Below are positions 5,505 through 5,513 of a DNA stretch of 5,513 bases, one piece after another (the first letter of the stretch is position 1; every line of letters starts with the position of its first letter). The notes beneath the pieces are model-generated. The model did no database searches. It was not told the DNA's origin and saw only the letters and a program-made list of their open reading frames with translations. The position numbers were made by a program, and so were the translations under genes. This stretch comes from Lentisphaeria bacterium (GTDB lineage Bacteria; Verrucomicrobiota; Lentisphaeria; Oligosphaerales; JAFGRS01), in contig JAFGRS010000150.1 in assembly GCA_016935045.1 (NCBI GenBank), positions 1 to 5,513 of the forward strand, read 5' to 3'.

Positions 5505-5513
5505 AGTCCGAAC

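Larger units (their letters stand above)
5447..5509. repeat. Closing inverted repeat around module B and one module A
   Basis: GGACTGGAG (5447-5455) and CTCCAGTCC (5501-5509) are perfectly complementary over nine bases. They enclose the module B hairpin (5457-5474) and most of the second module A. The whole could fold as a closed multi-stem structure on either strand. The left arm belongs partly to module B (GCTCCAG in its own orientation) and the right arm spans the end of module A copy 2. Confidence 0.7.

Overview
The window is very GC-rich. It holds two long genes, both on the minus strand, framed by non-coding DNA full of structured repeats. Reading along transcription, the gene order is a type I (formylglycine) sulfatase (5231 to 3864), a 92-base gap, then a very large exported carbohydrate-active protein (3771 to 310). 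Sulfatases, glutaminase-A-like (DUF4964/DUF5127/DUF4965/DUF1793) proteins and GH43 enzymes occur together most often in polysaccharide degraders of the Planctomycetota-Verrucomicrobiota-Kiritimatiellota-Lentisphaerota group and in Bacteroidota. The high GC and the clear AGGAGG-type ribosome site fit the former group better, but the window has no phylogenetic marker, so this is inference.

Layout: 1-155 is a tandem array of a 68-72 base unit, two full copies and the start of a third. Each full unit can fold into a GC-rich hairpin flanked by AAAA on one side and TTTT on the other, like a bidirectional terminator. 156-309 is the 3' flank of the large gene; it has no gene but three hairpins, one belonging to a repeat family seen again at the right edge. 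310-3771 encodes a 1153-residue protein with a signal peptide, a complete glutaminase-A-like module, a beta-jelly-roll and a GH43-like five-bladed propeller with all three expected catalytic acids. 3864-5231 encodes a 455-residue sulfatase with a CMPAR active-site motif and no signal peptide. 5232-5513 is the upstream region: an inverted repeat overlapping a weak candidate promoter, then a composite A-B-A repeat element (A = 25 bases, B = 27 bases).

Working model: the two genes form a small operon for a sulfated glycan. The secreted protein would cleave or trim the glycan with one or two catalytic modules, and the sulfatase, apparently intracellular, would desulfate imported products. The most unusual points are the fusion of a glutaminase-A-like module to a GH43 propeller, and the B repeat, which occurs on both sides of the gene pair in opposite orientation with one mismatch in 27. 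No RNA gene, CRISPR array, transposase or integrase was seen.
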